DNA from: Fimbriimonadaceae bacterium
GTDB lineage: Bacteria; Armatimonadota; UBA10988
Assembly: GCA_020850355.1 (NCBI GenBank)
Contig: JADZEX010000041.1
Span: 1-64,000 of the forward strand
Length of the DNA stretch: 64,000 nt
Direction of reading: 5' to 3'
The translations under genes were made by a program, and so were the position numbers. The notes beneath the pieces are model-generated. The model was not told the DNA's origin. It saw only the letters and a list, made by a program, of their open reading frames with translations, and did no database searches. How positions within the stretch are numbered: the stretch's first letter is position 1; every line of letters starts with the position of its first letter. Positions 42,775 through 51,379 of the stretch are shown piece after piece.

Positions 42775-45051
42775 GTGGACCGTGCCCTCCGCCTGGCCTG
42801 GTTTGCCTGTGCCGTGACCCTGGCGCTGGTCGCCTTCGTCGCCGCGACGGCCTACAGCACCGCGCGCGACAAGCTGGCGGACTCCTTCGCCGACGCGCAG
42901 TACCTGACCAGCTTGGAGACGGCGCGCCACCTCAAGAACAAGTACGACGCCGCCGGCCTGGGGCTGCGGCTGCTGGCGCAGGAGCGCGCCGCGCGCGGGA
43001 CCGCCGAGGGCGCCTGGCTGGCGGGCAGCCCGCAGACCGCCCTGCTCCGCGTGCTGCTCGACGATGCGCCGCTGACCTACCTCCGGCTGGACCGCGACGG
43101 CCGGCCCTTGGAGCGCCACCCGGCCAGCGGCGAGCTGCCCCCGCGCGAGTTCCTGGCGGTCAGCTTCACGCGCAGCATCGCCCGGCAGCGGCCGGTGCCG
43201 GTGGTCTACCGTACCGCCAGCGGCGCGGCCCGCCTGGTGATGGTCCTGCCGGTCGAGCCGCAGCCCGGCCGCCGCACCGCCGGGCTGGCGCTGTTGCTCG
43301 ACCTCGCGCCGTTCTTGCGGCCGGTGGTACGCGATCAGCAAGTCGATTCCCACCTGCTGGTGATCGATCCGGCCAGCCTGGTGGTGCAGTCAGCCACGCT
43401 GCCGGTGCCCGAGCGGGCCCGGCTGACCGAGCTGATCCGCGTCGACAGCCAGGCCCTGCTGGACGGCATCAAGGCCGGCAAGGGCGGCAAGGAGCACAAC
43501 GCGCTGAGCCGGCCGGAACTCGGCCTGGGGCCGCCCCAACCGGTGCTGCTGGGCCTGCAGGGGCTCGATCTGGGCGGTGAGGATTTCTGCATCGCCGCGG
43601 TCGCCGCGCGCAAACCGCTGGTCGAGGGCTTCCTGGCGCTGATCCTGCGCTGGATGCTGCTGATCGGCACCGTCGTGGTCCTCGGAATGGCCAGCTTCGT
43701 CGGCCTGGTGACCCGCTCCAAGGCCTCGGTTGAGCAAGAGCAGCGGCGCAGCGAGGAACGGCACTCGCTGCTCAAGATCAGCCAGTCGCTGCTCAGCGAG
43801 CGCAGCCTGCAAGAGGTCCTGACCCGCATCAGTGACGAGGCGGTGGCGCTCTTCCGCGCCGAAGGCGCCACCATCGCGCTGGTCGACGAGGAGACCGACG
43901 AGATCGTCTTCCACTATGTCTCCTCCCGGCGGCAGGAGGTCGTGGCGCAGTTGCAGGGGCTGCGGCTGAAGAAGGACCAGGGCCTGCTCGGGTGGGTCGT
44001 CTCGACCGGCCAGGCGGTGGTCGTCAACGAAGCCAAGAAGGACCGACGCGTCACCAAGAGCGTGGATGAGAAGACGGGCGGCCAGACGCAGTCGCTACTC
44101 TGCGCGCCGTTGGTGAACCAGAAGGGCGAGTGCTTCGGCGCGGTGGAGCTGGTCAACAACCTCGACACACCGTTCCAGGATTCCGACCTAGTGCTGCTCC
44201 GCTCGCTGGCCGTGACCGCCTCGGCGGCGGTCGAGCGGGCGGTCTTCCTGGAGCGCGAGGCGGCCCAGCAGCGGCTCCAGCGCGAGATGGAGATCGCCCG
44301 CACGGTGCAGCAGGGGCTGTTGCCGCGCAGCTTCCCGAAGCTGCCGGGGCTGACCGTGGCCGGCCACAGCGACCCGGCCCGCGAGGTTGGCGGCGACTTC
44401 TACGACTTCATTCCGGTCGGCGACCATCACCTCGGCCTGGTGATCGCCGACGTCGCCGACAAGGGCCTTGGCGCGGCGATGTTCATGGTGATGTGCCGCA
44501 GCCTGCTCTACAGTTGCGCCCACCGCGAGCTGAGCCCGGCCAAGGTGCTCGAAGAGCTGAACAGCCGGATCCTCGAGGTCAGCAGCTCCGACCTCTTCGT
44601 GACCGTCTTCTACGGTCTGCTGGACGTCCGCAGCCGGCGCCTGACCTACACCAATGGCGGCCACAACCCGCCGCTGCTCTACCGCTTCGGCAGCGGGGTG
44701 CTGAGCCAGGTCAAGCTGCCGGGCATGGCGCTCGGCGTGCTGGAGCCGCTCGGGCTGGACGAGGCGACCATCGATCTGGCGGTTGGTGACCGGCTGGTGC
44801 TCTACACCGACGGCGTGACCGACGCCATCAACCCGCGCCTGGAGCAGTTCGGCACCGACCGCCTGGCTGCGGTGGTGGCCGCCAACGGCGACCACGACGC
44901 CGCTGCCACCGTCGCCGCGGTGCGCACCGCCGTGGAGACCCATGTCGAGGGCGAGCCGCAGTTCGACGACATCACGCTGGCCGTGTTGCAGGTGACCACG
45001 CAGCCCGGTGAGACCATCGACTGGCTGGCCGAAGTCCGCGCCCGCGGGTAG
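42775..45051 (+). CDS. Membrane PP2C (SpoIIE/RsbU-type) phosphatase with GAF domain
   Basis: The 758-residue protein has a first membrane helix at about 7-27, an extracytoplasmic sensor region of about 250 residues, and a second helix near 290-310 (ILRWMLLIGTVVVLGMASFV). A short coiled coil leads to a GAF domain (about 335-490). The PP2C domain shows EVGGDFYDFIP, VIADVADKGLGAAMFM, YTDGVTD and FDDITLAVL, with the metal-binding Asp residues conserved. Such proteins dephosphorylate anti-sigma-factor antagonists in partner-switching pathways. No anti-sigma pair is in the window. The GTG start has only a weak ribosome site, so translation may be coupled to the DUF4397 gene. Confidence 0.92.
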   Translation: MDRALRLAWFACAVTLALVAFVAATAYSTARDKLADSFADAQYLTSLETARHLKNKYDAAGLGLRLLAQERAARGTAEGAWLAGSPQTALLRVLLDDAPLTYLRLDRDGRPLERHPASGELPPREFLAVSFTRSIARQRPVPVVYRTASGAARLVMVLPVEPQPGRRTAGLALLLDLAPFLRPVVRDQQVDSHLLVIDPASLVVQSATLPVPERARLTELIRVDSQALLDGIKAGKGGKEHNALSRPELGLGPPQPVLLGLQGLDLGGEDFCIAAVAARKPLVEGFLALILRWMLLIGTVVVLGMASFVGLVTRSKASVEQEQRRSEERHSLLKISQSLLSERSLQEVLTRISDEAVALFRAEGATIALVDEETDEIVFHYVSSRRQEVVAQLQGLRLKKDQGLLGWVVSTGQAVVVNEAKKDRRVTKSVDEKTGGQTQSLLCAPLVNQKGECFGAVELVNNLDTPFQDSDLVLLRSLAVTASAAVERAVFLEREAAQQRLQREMEIARTVQQGLLPRSFPKLPGLTVAGHSDPAREVGGDFYDFIPVGDHHLGLVIADVADKGLGAAMFMVMCRSLLYSCAHRELSPAKVLEELNSRILEVSSSDLFVTVFYGLLDVRSRRLTYTNGGHNPPLLYRFGSGVLSQVKLPGMALGVLEPLGLDEATIDLAVGDRLVLYTDGVTDAINPRLEQFGTDRLAAVVAANGDHDAAATVAAVRTAVETHVEGEPQFDDITLAVLQVTTQPGETIDWLAEVRARG

Positions 45052-45060
45052 GCCAACCGC

Positions 45061-45849
45061 TCAGCGCAGGATCGCGAAGAAGTCGTCGACGGTCCACTCG
45101 ATGGTCTGCTCGTCGAGTTGCTTGACCGCCGGGCTCTTGGCCAGCCAGCCGGCGATGGAGCAGCCCGGCAGCATCCGCGCCGTGAAGGTGTAGGGTCCGG
45201 GCTGCCGGTAGGGCGCAATGCTCGCCCGGCGCTCGACGGCCGCCGCGCAGCCGGACTCAATCTCCGCCAGGACCTGCGCCCGCGGCCGATGCAGGGCCAG
45301 TTCCACACCCAGCCCGAGCTTGGTGGGGACCGTGACGATGTCCGGGATCAAGGCGCTCGCCTCGGCGCAGGCGCGGTCGTCGCCGCTCAGGAAGATGGTC
45401 GGGAAGCCGAGCAGCCCGGCCTGCAGGGCGTGCCAGCCGAACTCGCCGATGGGCTCGCCGTTGATCCGGTAGAACTCGACGGTCTTGGACGAGAAGGTGT
45501 GGCAGAGCGGGGCGCAGGGCGTGCCGGCCATGGCGTGCTGGCCGACGAACAGCAGCGCGTCGAACCCGCCGTCGAGGCCGTAGGGCGAGCGCAGGCCGAC
45601 GCCGTGGGCCAACAGGCTGACCCGTTCATCGAGACTCGGCTCGTCGATGCCCCCACTGCCATGACCGTCCAGCACGACGATGTCGGCGGCGGGGTCGGCG
45701 GCCAGGAGGCCTGCCACGGCGGCGTTGACCTCGGCGGTCAGGAACTGCGCCGCCTGCCGTTTGGCCGGCGTCCAGTCCGCGACGCGCGTCTGCTCCCAAC
45801 GGTTGACACCCCAGGGGCCCTCCAAGTCAGTCAGCACGTAGTACCGCAC
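45061..45849 (-). CDS. M55 family D-aminopeptidase-like protein
   Basis: The 262-residue protein matches the DppA family of zinc D-aminopeptidases. TDLEGPWGV gives the first Asp and Glu metal ligands, LDGHGSGG and GQHAMAG the two His ligands, and INGEPIGEFGWHAL the Glu. FLSGDDRAC is also typical. Members release N-terminal D-residues and often work in peptidoglycan turnover. GTG 45849 is chosen because GGAGAG lies 6-7 bases upstream; upstream ATG codons do not fit the family N-terminus. The gene is flanked by opposite-strand neighbours on both sides. Confidence 0.9.
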   Translation of the reverse strand: MRYYVLTDLEGPWGVNRWEQTRVADWTPAKRQAAQFLTAEVNAAVAGLLAADPAADIVVLDGHGSGGIDEPSLDERVSLLAHGVGLRSPYGLDGGFDALLFVGQHAMAGTPCAPLCHTFSSKTVEFYRINGEPIGEFGWHALQAGLLGFPTIFLSGDDRACAEASALIPDIVTVPTKLGLGVELALHRPRAQVLAEIESGCAAAVERRASIAPYRQPGPYTFTARMLPGCSIAGWLAKSPAVKQLDEQTIEWTVDDFFAILR

Positions 45850-45859
45850 GGCGGCTCTC

Positions 45860-45872
45860 CGAACGGTGTTCG
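45860..45872. repeat. Inverted repeat upstream of the M55 gene
   Basis: CGAAC-ggt-GTTCG lies 10 bases upstream of the GTG start of the M55 peptidase. The same CGAAC-N3-GTTCG core is found upstream of the receiver gene at 4694-4706. A second short palindrome, CTGCCGGCAG, is at 45896-45905. Confidence 0.35.
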
Positions 45873-45993
45873 CTTCGGCTGCTGGAGCGCGCTTCCTGCC
45901 GGCAGCAGAAATGCAACGGGACGGTAACCGATCCTTGGGTGCGCTGGCTGCACACCGGGCCGACATCAAGGGTAAGAGCCGGCGGAGAAGGTG

Positions 45994-46974
45994 ATGCGGT
46001 CAGCGGCCAGGCGAGCCTATCTGAAGTACCCGCTGCTGGCACTGCTGGGCACGGTCGCGGCGACGGTAACCTGGTGGCCCCTCCGGCACCCGGCGGCCGC
46101 CCCCGTGGCCGCTGCCCTGGCCGCCGCGCCCACGGCGGTCTGCGGCGCCTGGCTGCCGTCGGGCGGCCTCGCCCTGGCCACCGCCGACGGCCAACTGCAG
46201 CTCCACCGCGGCACCCAGCACCGGCTGCTGGAACAGCCACTCGGGCCGCTCAGCAAGTTGGTCGCCAGCCCCGCCGGTGATCGGCTGCTGCTGCTCAGTC
46301 AGGGCGGCCAGGCCGCGCTGCTGGAGCTGCCCGGCGGCTTGCTGCAGGTGCTCGAAACGCCCGGCGGCGAGCTGGCCGACGGGGCCTTCTCGCCCGACGG
46401 GGCCTACCTCACCCTGGCCACCGCCACGGGCGAGCTGGCGCTCTGGCAGACCTGCGACGGCCTGCTGACGACCGTCGGCAACACCTTCAGCGAGGACCGC
46501 GCGGCGCTCCGCGCCGTCGGCTTCAGCCCCGGCGGCGACTTCCTGGCAGCCGTCACCGCCACCGGCTGGTGGCAGCTCTGGCAGGTCGAGCCGGCCGCCG
46601 ATCTACCGCCCGGGCTGACCCAACTGGTCGACCGTCCCGTCTCGTTGGTCGGCGGCCTGAATGCCCTCGCCTGGGATACTACCGGTGATCACCTGCTGGT
46701 GGGCGGCGACGACGGCTGCCTGCGGCGTTACCGCCTCGCGGACGGCCAGCTCGAGGCGACCTGTGTGGTCGGCACTCCGGTCCGCGCCTTGAGCTTCGAC
46801 GCCACCAGCGGCGCCGTGCTGGCTGGCGGGCTCGACGGCACCCTGGCGCGCTGGGCCGCCGATGGCCAGGTCCAACGCTGGCGCGACGTCGGCGACTTGT
46901 CCTGGCTGCTGGCCCTGCCCGGCGCCAGCGCCGCCGTGGCGGCCAGTCCCCCACGCCTGCTCAAGCTGCGCTGA
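45994..46974 (+). CDS. Membrane-anchored WD40-like propeller protein
   Basis: The 326-residue protein has an N-terminal membrane helix (YLKYPLLALLGTVAATVTWW), then Ala-rich linker and five to six WD40-like blades: FSPDGAYLTLATATGELALW, FSPGGDFLAAVTATGWWQLW, WDTTGDHLLVGGDDGCLRRY and FDATSGAVLAGGLDGTLARW. No enzymatic motif is present; it may be a scaffold at the cell envelope. ATG 45994 has GGAGAAG upstream; GTG 45991 overlaps it. Its last 14 bases overlap the end of the opposing decarboxylase gene. Confidence 0.78.
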   Translation: MRSAARRAYLKYPLLALLGTVAATVTWWPLRHPAAAPVAAALAAAPTAVCGAWLPSGGLALATADGQLQLHRGTQHRLLEQPLGPLSKLVASPAGDRLLLLSQGGQAALLELPGGLLQVLETPGGELADGAFSPDGAYLTLATATGELALWQTCDGLLTTVGNTFSEDRAALRAVGFSPGGDFLAAVTATGWWQLWQVEPAADLPPGLTQLVDRPVSLVGGLNALAWDTTGDHLLVGGDDGCLRRYRLADGQLEATCVVGTPVRALSFDATSGAVLAGGLDGTLARWAADGQVQRWRDVGDLSWLLALPGASAAVAASPPRLLKLR

Positions 46975-48406
46975 CCGCCTGCGCCACGGAGCGCACCGTG
47001 TCAAGCAGCTCGGCCAGATCGGCCAGGCTGGTGAACGGGTTGATGATGGTGACCCGCAGATGCAGCCCGCTGGGCAACTGTGTCTGCACCAGGTAGAACC
47101 GCCCCGACTCCAGGATCCGCCGGCGGATGGTCGCCTGCAGCGCGTCGAGGTCGGTCGCCCCGGGCGGCGTGTGGCGGAAGCAGACGATGTTGCACTGCGG
47201 CTCGACCGGTACCTCAAAGTCGGTCTGTTGGCGCAGCAGGGCGGCGAACTGCGCGCCGAGTTCGAACCGGGCCGCCACATGGTCGGCAAAGAGCGCCTCG
47301 CCGTACGTTGCCAGCGCGACGTAGAGCGGCACCGCCATCATCGGCCGGGTACACTCCAGGGTCCGCCCGCAGAGGTTGTACCACTCGTCGCGCGGGTCGC
47401 GGCGGTGCAGCAGGTAGCTGGCCTCCTGCGCGAAGCACTCGAACGAGCGGCGCCCTTCGCGGAACAGCACGGCGGTGCAGAGCGCCGGCAGGAGCATCAT
47501 TTTGTGCGCGTCCCAGACCACCGAGTCGGCGCGCTCAATCCCGCGCAGCAGCGCCGCGTGGCGGGTGCTGAGGCAGGCCGGCGCGCCGTGCGCGCCGTCG
47601 ACGTGCAGCCACAAGTCGTGCGCCGTGCAGAAGTCGGCGATGGGCTCCAACGGGTCGAACGCGCCGGTCGCGGTGGAACAAGAGCTGGCGACCACCGCAA
47701 TCGGGCGCCGCCCGCTGGCGACGGCGGCGGCGTAGGCAGTCGGCAGGGCAGCCGGGTCGAGCCGGTAGCGGGCATCGACCGGCACGGCCACGGCCCCGGC
47801 GGCGCCGAGGCCCATCACCTGCAGCGCGCGGGCCACCGAGTAGTGCGCCTGCGCCCCGACCAGCACCGCCGGCAGCGGACCGCCGGCGACGCCATCGTGC
47901 CAGACATCATGGCCCGATTTGGCCTGGCGAGCCGCCAGCAGACCCGTCAGGTTGCCCAGTGAACCGCCCGAGACAAACACCCCGTCGACACCCTCGCCCC
48001 AACCCAGCCGGGCGCCCATCCAGCGGGCCAGCAGGCGCTCCAGAGCGGTCGCCACCGGGCCCATTTCGTAGACCGCCGTGGCGCTGTTCAGGAGGCTGCA
48101 GACGAGCTGACTGAGCGCCGCCTGGGGCAGCGCCGGGGTCACCTGGTGTCCGACGTAGTGCGGGTGCTGCAGGTGATTCGACTCGGCGATCACGGCGCCG
48201 AGCAGCGCCTCCGGATCGGCCCCGCCAGCGAACGACCGCGACCACCGGGCGACCTGCTCGTCAGGCTCGCGCCACGGCAGCACGGCGCTCTCGGGACGGG
48301 CCTGTTGCGCTGTCAGATGCTCGGCCAGGTGGTCGACCAGGCGATGCCCCAGCGCGCGGAAGGCCGCCGGGTCGAAGGCCGCCGCCAGAGCGGGTGGTAC
48401 GTCCAT
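46961..48406 (-). CDS. PLP-dependent group II amino acid decarboxylase
   Basis: The 481-residue protein belongs to the aromatic-L-amino-acid/glutamate/diaminobutyrate decarboxylase family. HPHYVGHQVTPALPQAALSQ and NSATAVYEMGPVATALE form the substrate and dimer region. GGSLGNLTGLLAAR binds phosphate, the His in AHYSVARA stacks on the PLP ring, and the Asp in LHVDGAHG contacts the ring nitrogen. The catalytic Lys is in VWDAHKMMLLP. The substrate is not determined; tyrosine, glutamate and diaminobutyrate are all possible. GGGAG lies before ATG 48406. It is the last gene of a three-gene minus-strand operon, 10 bases after the CBM9-like gene. Confidence 0.88.
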   Translation of the reverse strand: MDVPPALAAAFDPAAFRALGHRLVDHLAEHLTAQQARPESAVLPWREPDEQVARWSRSFAGGADPEALLGAVIAESNHLQHPHYVGHQVTPALPQAALSQLVCSLLNSATAVYEMGPVATALERLLARWMGARLGWGEGVDGVFVSGGSLGNLTGLLAARQAKSGHDVWHDGVAGGPLPAVLVGAQAHYSVARALQVMGLGAAGAVAVPVDARYRLDPAALPTAYAAAVASGRRPIAVVASSCSTATGAFDPLEPIADFCTAHDLWLHVDGAHGAPACLSTRHAALLRGIERADSVVWDAHKMMLLPALCTAVLFREGRRSFECFAQEASYLLHRRDPRDEWYNLCGRTLECTRPMMAVPLYVALATYGEALFADHVAARFELGAQFAALLRQQTDFEVPVEPQCNIVCFRHTPPGATDLDALQATIRRRILESGRFYLVQTQLPSGLHLRVTIINPFTSLADLAELLDTVRSVAQAVSAA

Positions 48407-48416
48407 CGCGTGCTCC

Positions 48417-49163
48417 CTACGGGGCGCCGTCGAAGATCAGCGTGCCGAAGCGCGCCGGGGCGTGCGGGTCGGGACTGCGGCGGCCGGAGTGCGACCAGAG
48501 GCACAGCGCACGGTCCGGCGCGGTGCCATTCCAGCGACAGAGCTGGGCCCGCCAGCGGTCGCCCGGGCGGGGGGTGTAGCTGGTCAGCAGGTCGCTGAAG
48601 TTGCGCAGCGGAATGGCCACTTCGAGCTGGAACCCGCGGTCCTGGTCCCCGCGCTGGTTGAGGGTGCCGTCCAGCCGGGTCTGCAGCCAGTAGCCGCTGG
48701 CGTTCCAACGCGTGAACAGATTGGCCCCGCTGACGACGCAGTAGTCGTACATCACGGCGCGGCAGTTCATCTCGAAACCGACGTAGCAGAGCGGCTTGGC
48801 CGGGTTCGGCTGGACGAAGATCTCGCAGCAGTCGTCCTGGTAGGTTGGATCGTCGGTGGTCTGATGGATCGCCGTCAGGTCGTGGTCGACGCAGTCGTAG
48901 GCGACGTACATGAAGACGTCATCCCACATCAGTCGCACCACCGTGGCGTCGCGCGGACCGGTCTGGGTGTCCCACCAGTAGGTCAGGTTGACTGGAGTCG
49001 CGCCCTCCCACTCGCCGGGGCTGAGGCTGCCATCGATCGCCGGCGGGCGGGCCGCGCGGGCCACGTGCAGCTCGGGCAGCGGCGGCACCTGGTCGGCTGG
49101 CAGATCCTGCGCCACGGCGGCGCAGGTGGTGAGCCCGACAAACCAGACCAGCAACGTGCGCAT
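48417..49163 (-). CDS. Secreted CBM9-like domain protein
   Basis: The 248-residue protein has a signal peptide (RTLLVWFVGLTTCAAVA). A single carbohydrate-binding family-9-like domain follows: PAIDGSLSPGEWEGATPVNL, VVRLMWDDVFMYVAYDC, DCCEIFVQPNP and FQLEVAIPLRNF are in the usual order. Such domains bind reducing ends of sugars or are heme- or cofactor-binding relatives. It has no attached catalytic domain. A strong ribosome site (GGAGGAGG) precedes ATG 49163, which overlaps the cyclodeaminase stop by one base (TGATG). Confidence 0.85.
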   Translation of the reverse strand: MRTLLVWFVGLTTCAAVAQDLPADQVPPLPELHVARAARPPAIDGSLSPGEWEGATPVNLTYWWDTQTGPRDATVVRLMWDDVFMYVAYDCVDHDLTAIHQTTDDPTYQDDCCEIFVQPNPAKPLCYVGFEMNCRAVMYDYCVVSGANLFTRWNASGYWLQTRLDGTLNQRGDQDRGFQLEVAIPLRNFSDLLTSYTPRPGDRWRAQLCRWNGTAPDRALCLWSHSGRRSPDPHAPARFGTLIFDGAP

Positions 49164-49783
49164 CAGGTGCCTCCTCCCAGGCGGGCGGCAACCACTCCGT
49201 AGAGCGCCTCGGCCGCCGCCACGCGGTCGCCGAGGGCCGCTTCCAGCCGGGCCCGGTGATTCGCCGCGCGGTGCGGATCGGCATCCGCGCGGAGGTTGAT
49301 GTAGACATTCAGCGCGGCCGAGCGCAGCGCCGCGGCGGCCAACAGAGCGGCCATCCCCGCGTCGCTGACGGCCAGCGTCGAGCCCTTCTCGACGATCACC
49401 GGCACCAGGTCGATCACCGCCGCGGCGGCTTCGGCGATCCGCAGCGGGACCTCCGTCGCCGGGCCCAAGGCGGCCTGCAGCACGGCCTCGCGTTGGGGGG
49501 CGCCCGGCGGCACACGGTAGGCCGCGGCGAGTTGCTCGAACGCGTCGACGTCGGCCTGGATCTGCTCCTGCAGCGTCGCCCGGAGGGTCTCACAGCGCTC
49601 TCGGACAGCGCGCAACTCGGCTTCCCAAGCGGCATACTTCTTCTTGCCGATGGTCAGGCAACAGACCATCGTGCCGAGTCCGGCGGCCAGTGCGCCGGTC
49701 ACGGCAGCCACCGATCCGCCCCCTGGCGTCGGATCGGCCGAGGCCAGGCGGGCGAGGAACTCGTCGAGCGAAAGATTGACCAC
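49163..49783 (-). CDS. Cyclodeaminase/cyclohydrolase family protein
   Basis: The 206-residue helical protein is of the FTCD_C family, which includes formimidoyl-tetrahydrofolate cyclodeaminase and FchA methenyl-THF cyclohydrolase. SLDEFLARLASADPTPGGGS starts the protein, with the conserved PxPGGGSV turn. GALAAGLGTMVC and VSDAGMAALLAAAALRSAALNVY follow. A stand-alone protein of this length is more like FchA, a C1-folate enzyme. GTG 49783 is chosen because GGGAG is 6 bases upstream. It opens an operon with the CBM9-like and decarboxylase genes. Confidence 0.87.
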   Translation of the reverse strand: MVNLSLDEFLARLASADPTPGGGSVAAVTGALAAGLGTMVCCLTIGKKKYAAWEAELRAVRERCETLRATLQEQIQADVDAFEQLAAAYRVPPGAPQREAVLQAALGPATEVPLRIAEAAAAVIDLVPVIVEKGSTLAVSDAGMAALLAAAALRSAALNVYINLRADADPHRAANHRARLEAALGDRVAAAEALYGVVAARLGGGT

Positions 49784-49804
49784 AGGCGGCTCCCGGCAGA
49801 TACT
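49776..49804 (+). promoter_or_regulatory. Candidate pgi promoter
   Basis: TTGACC at 49776-49781 and GATACT at 49799-49804 are 17 bases apart on the plus strand. Its -35 overlaps the first codons of the opposing cyclodeaminase gene. Transcription would start near 49811, about 80 bases before pgi. Confidence 0.45.
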
Positions 49805-49890
49805 GTGAGGGTTCGCAGCGGGCGGCGGGGGACCTCCCGACGCGCGACACCCCACCCTGTCGGACCGCCAGGGGCGATCTGGAGAGAGCG

Positions 49891-51363
49891 ATGGCCGTCG
49901 AGCTGGAGTTCGATTACAGCAATCTGATGGGCAGCAATGTCGGTCTGCAACACGGTCTCCAAGAAGCCGAAATCGCCGCGTTGCAGCCGCTCGTGGACCG
50001 CATCCACAAGCAACTGGCCGACGACATCGACGAGCAGTGCCGCCACCGCGAGCTCGGCTTCTGGGATCTGCCGCACACCATGCGCGAGGAGCTTCCCAGC
50101 CTGCAGGCGGCGGCGGAGCAGTTCAAAGGGCTGGCCGACGCGCACCTGATCCTGGGCATTGGCGGCAGCTACCTCGGCGCGCGGATGCTCTTCGACGGCC
50201 TCTGCCACCGGTACTGGAACGAGCTGCCGGCGGACCGCCGCGGCGGCTGGCCGCGGATCTACTTCGAAGGCAACGGCGTCGACAACGACAGTTTTGCCGA
50301 CCTGCTGGACCGCCTCGGCGACCAGCCGCTGACCGTCCATGTGGTCTCCAAGTCGGGCGAGACCCTGGAGACCGGCCTGGCCTTCCGCGCCGTGCGGCAA
50401 CGGCTCGGCGACCAGGTCAAGGGCTGGGCCTTCACGACCGGCGACGACACCCGGGTCGACCGCTTCTGCCGCTCGCTCGACCTGCCCAACCTGCAGGTCT
50501 TCAGGCTGCCCGACAATGTTGGCGGGCGGGACAGCGTGCTGACCCCGGTCGGCCTGTTCCCGGCCGCGATGATGGGCCTCCAGCTCGACCAGTTGCTCGA
50601 CGGCGCGCACCAAATGCGCGACTGCTGCCACGCCAACAGCCACATCACCCGCAATCCGGCCTACCTCTACGCCGGACTGCAGCACCTCAGCGAGCTGGCC
50701 GGTCGCAACATCTCGGTGATGGCGGTCTGGTCCAAGGCGTTGGAGAGCTTCGGGCTGTGGTACGACCAGCTCTCGGCGGAAAGCCTCGGCAAAGAGGGCC
50801 GCGGTCGGACGCCGCTGACCGCCGTCTGCACCCGTGAACTGCACAGCCGGGGGCAGCAGCACCAGGCCGGCAGCCGCGACAAAGTGATCACCAACCTCTT
50901 CGTCCGCGAGCCGAACCGTGAGAAGGTCCGCACCGAGGACGATCCCGGCGACGACGCCGAACGTGCTATCTACGCCAGCGAGCGGATACCGACCGCCGAG
51001 GAGCAGGGCCGCACCGACGGCTACTTCTTCGCCGCCGGGCGGTCCTTCGCGGCGGTCAACGAGTTCGCCTTCATGGCCACCGACAGCGCCTACGCCAAGG
51101 ACCAGCGGCCGGGCCTCAGCCTGACTGTGCCGCGGCTCGACGAAGAGCACCTCGGCGCGCTGATCTTCCTGTTCGAGCTGGCCACCGTGGTGGAGGGCCG
51201 GTTGATGGCGATCAACCCGCTCAACCAGCCGGGGGTACAGGCCTACAAGGACTTCCTCACCGGCCTGCTCGGCAAGCCCGGCCTGGAGGCCTACCGCGAT
51301 GAGTGCCTGGCGCTCCGGGCGGCCACCAAGGGTTATGTCCTGAACGTCGGCAGCGACATCTGA
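49891..51363 (+). CDS. pgi: Glucose-6-phosphate isomerase
   Basis: The 490-residue protein interconverts glucose-6-phosphate and fructose-6-phosphate. [13 protein letters not shown] opens the first sugar-phosphate domain, [16 protein letters not shown] is the phosphate-binding SIS motif, and the late [23 protein letters not shown] and [13 protein letters not shown] segments complete the conserved signatures. The length fits the bacterial family. GGAGAGAG lies just before the ATG. proS follows 16 bases later, so the two may be co-transcribed. Confidence 0.95.
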   Translation: MAVELEFDYSNLMGSNVGLQHGLQEAEIAALQPLVDRIHKQLADDIDEQCRHRELGFWDLPHTMREELPSLQAAAEQFKGLADAHLILGIGGSYLGARMLFDGLCHRYWNELPADRRGGWPRIYFEGNGVDNDSFADLLDRLGDQPLTVHVVSKSGETLETGLAFRAVRQRLGDQVKGWAFTTGDDTRVDRFCRSLDLPNLQVFRLPDNVGGRDSVLTPVGLFPAAMMGLQLDQLLDGAHQMRDCCHANSHITRNPAYLYAGLQHLSELAGRNISVMAVWSKALESFGLWYDQLSAESLGKEGRGRTPLTAVCTRELHSRGQQHQAGSRDKVITNLFVREPNREKVRTEDDPGDDAERAIYASERIPTAEEQGRTDGYFFAAGRSFAAVNEFAFMATDSAYAKDQRPGLSLTVPRLDEEHLGALIFLFELATVVEGRLMAINPLNQPGVQAYKDFLTGLLGKPGLEAYRDECLALRAATKGYVLNVGSDI

Positions 51364-51379
51364 AACGAGGCTCCCCACG

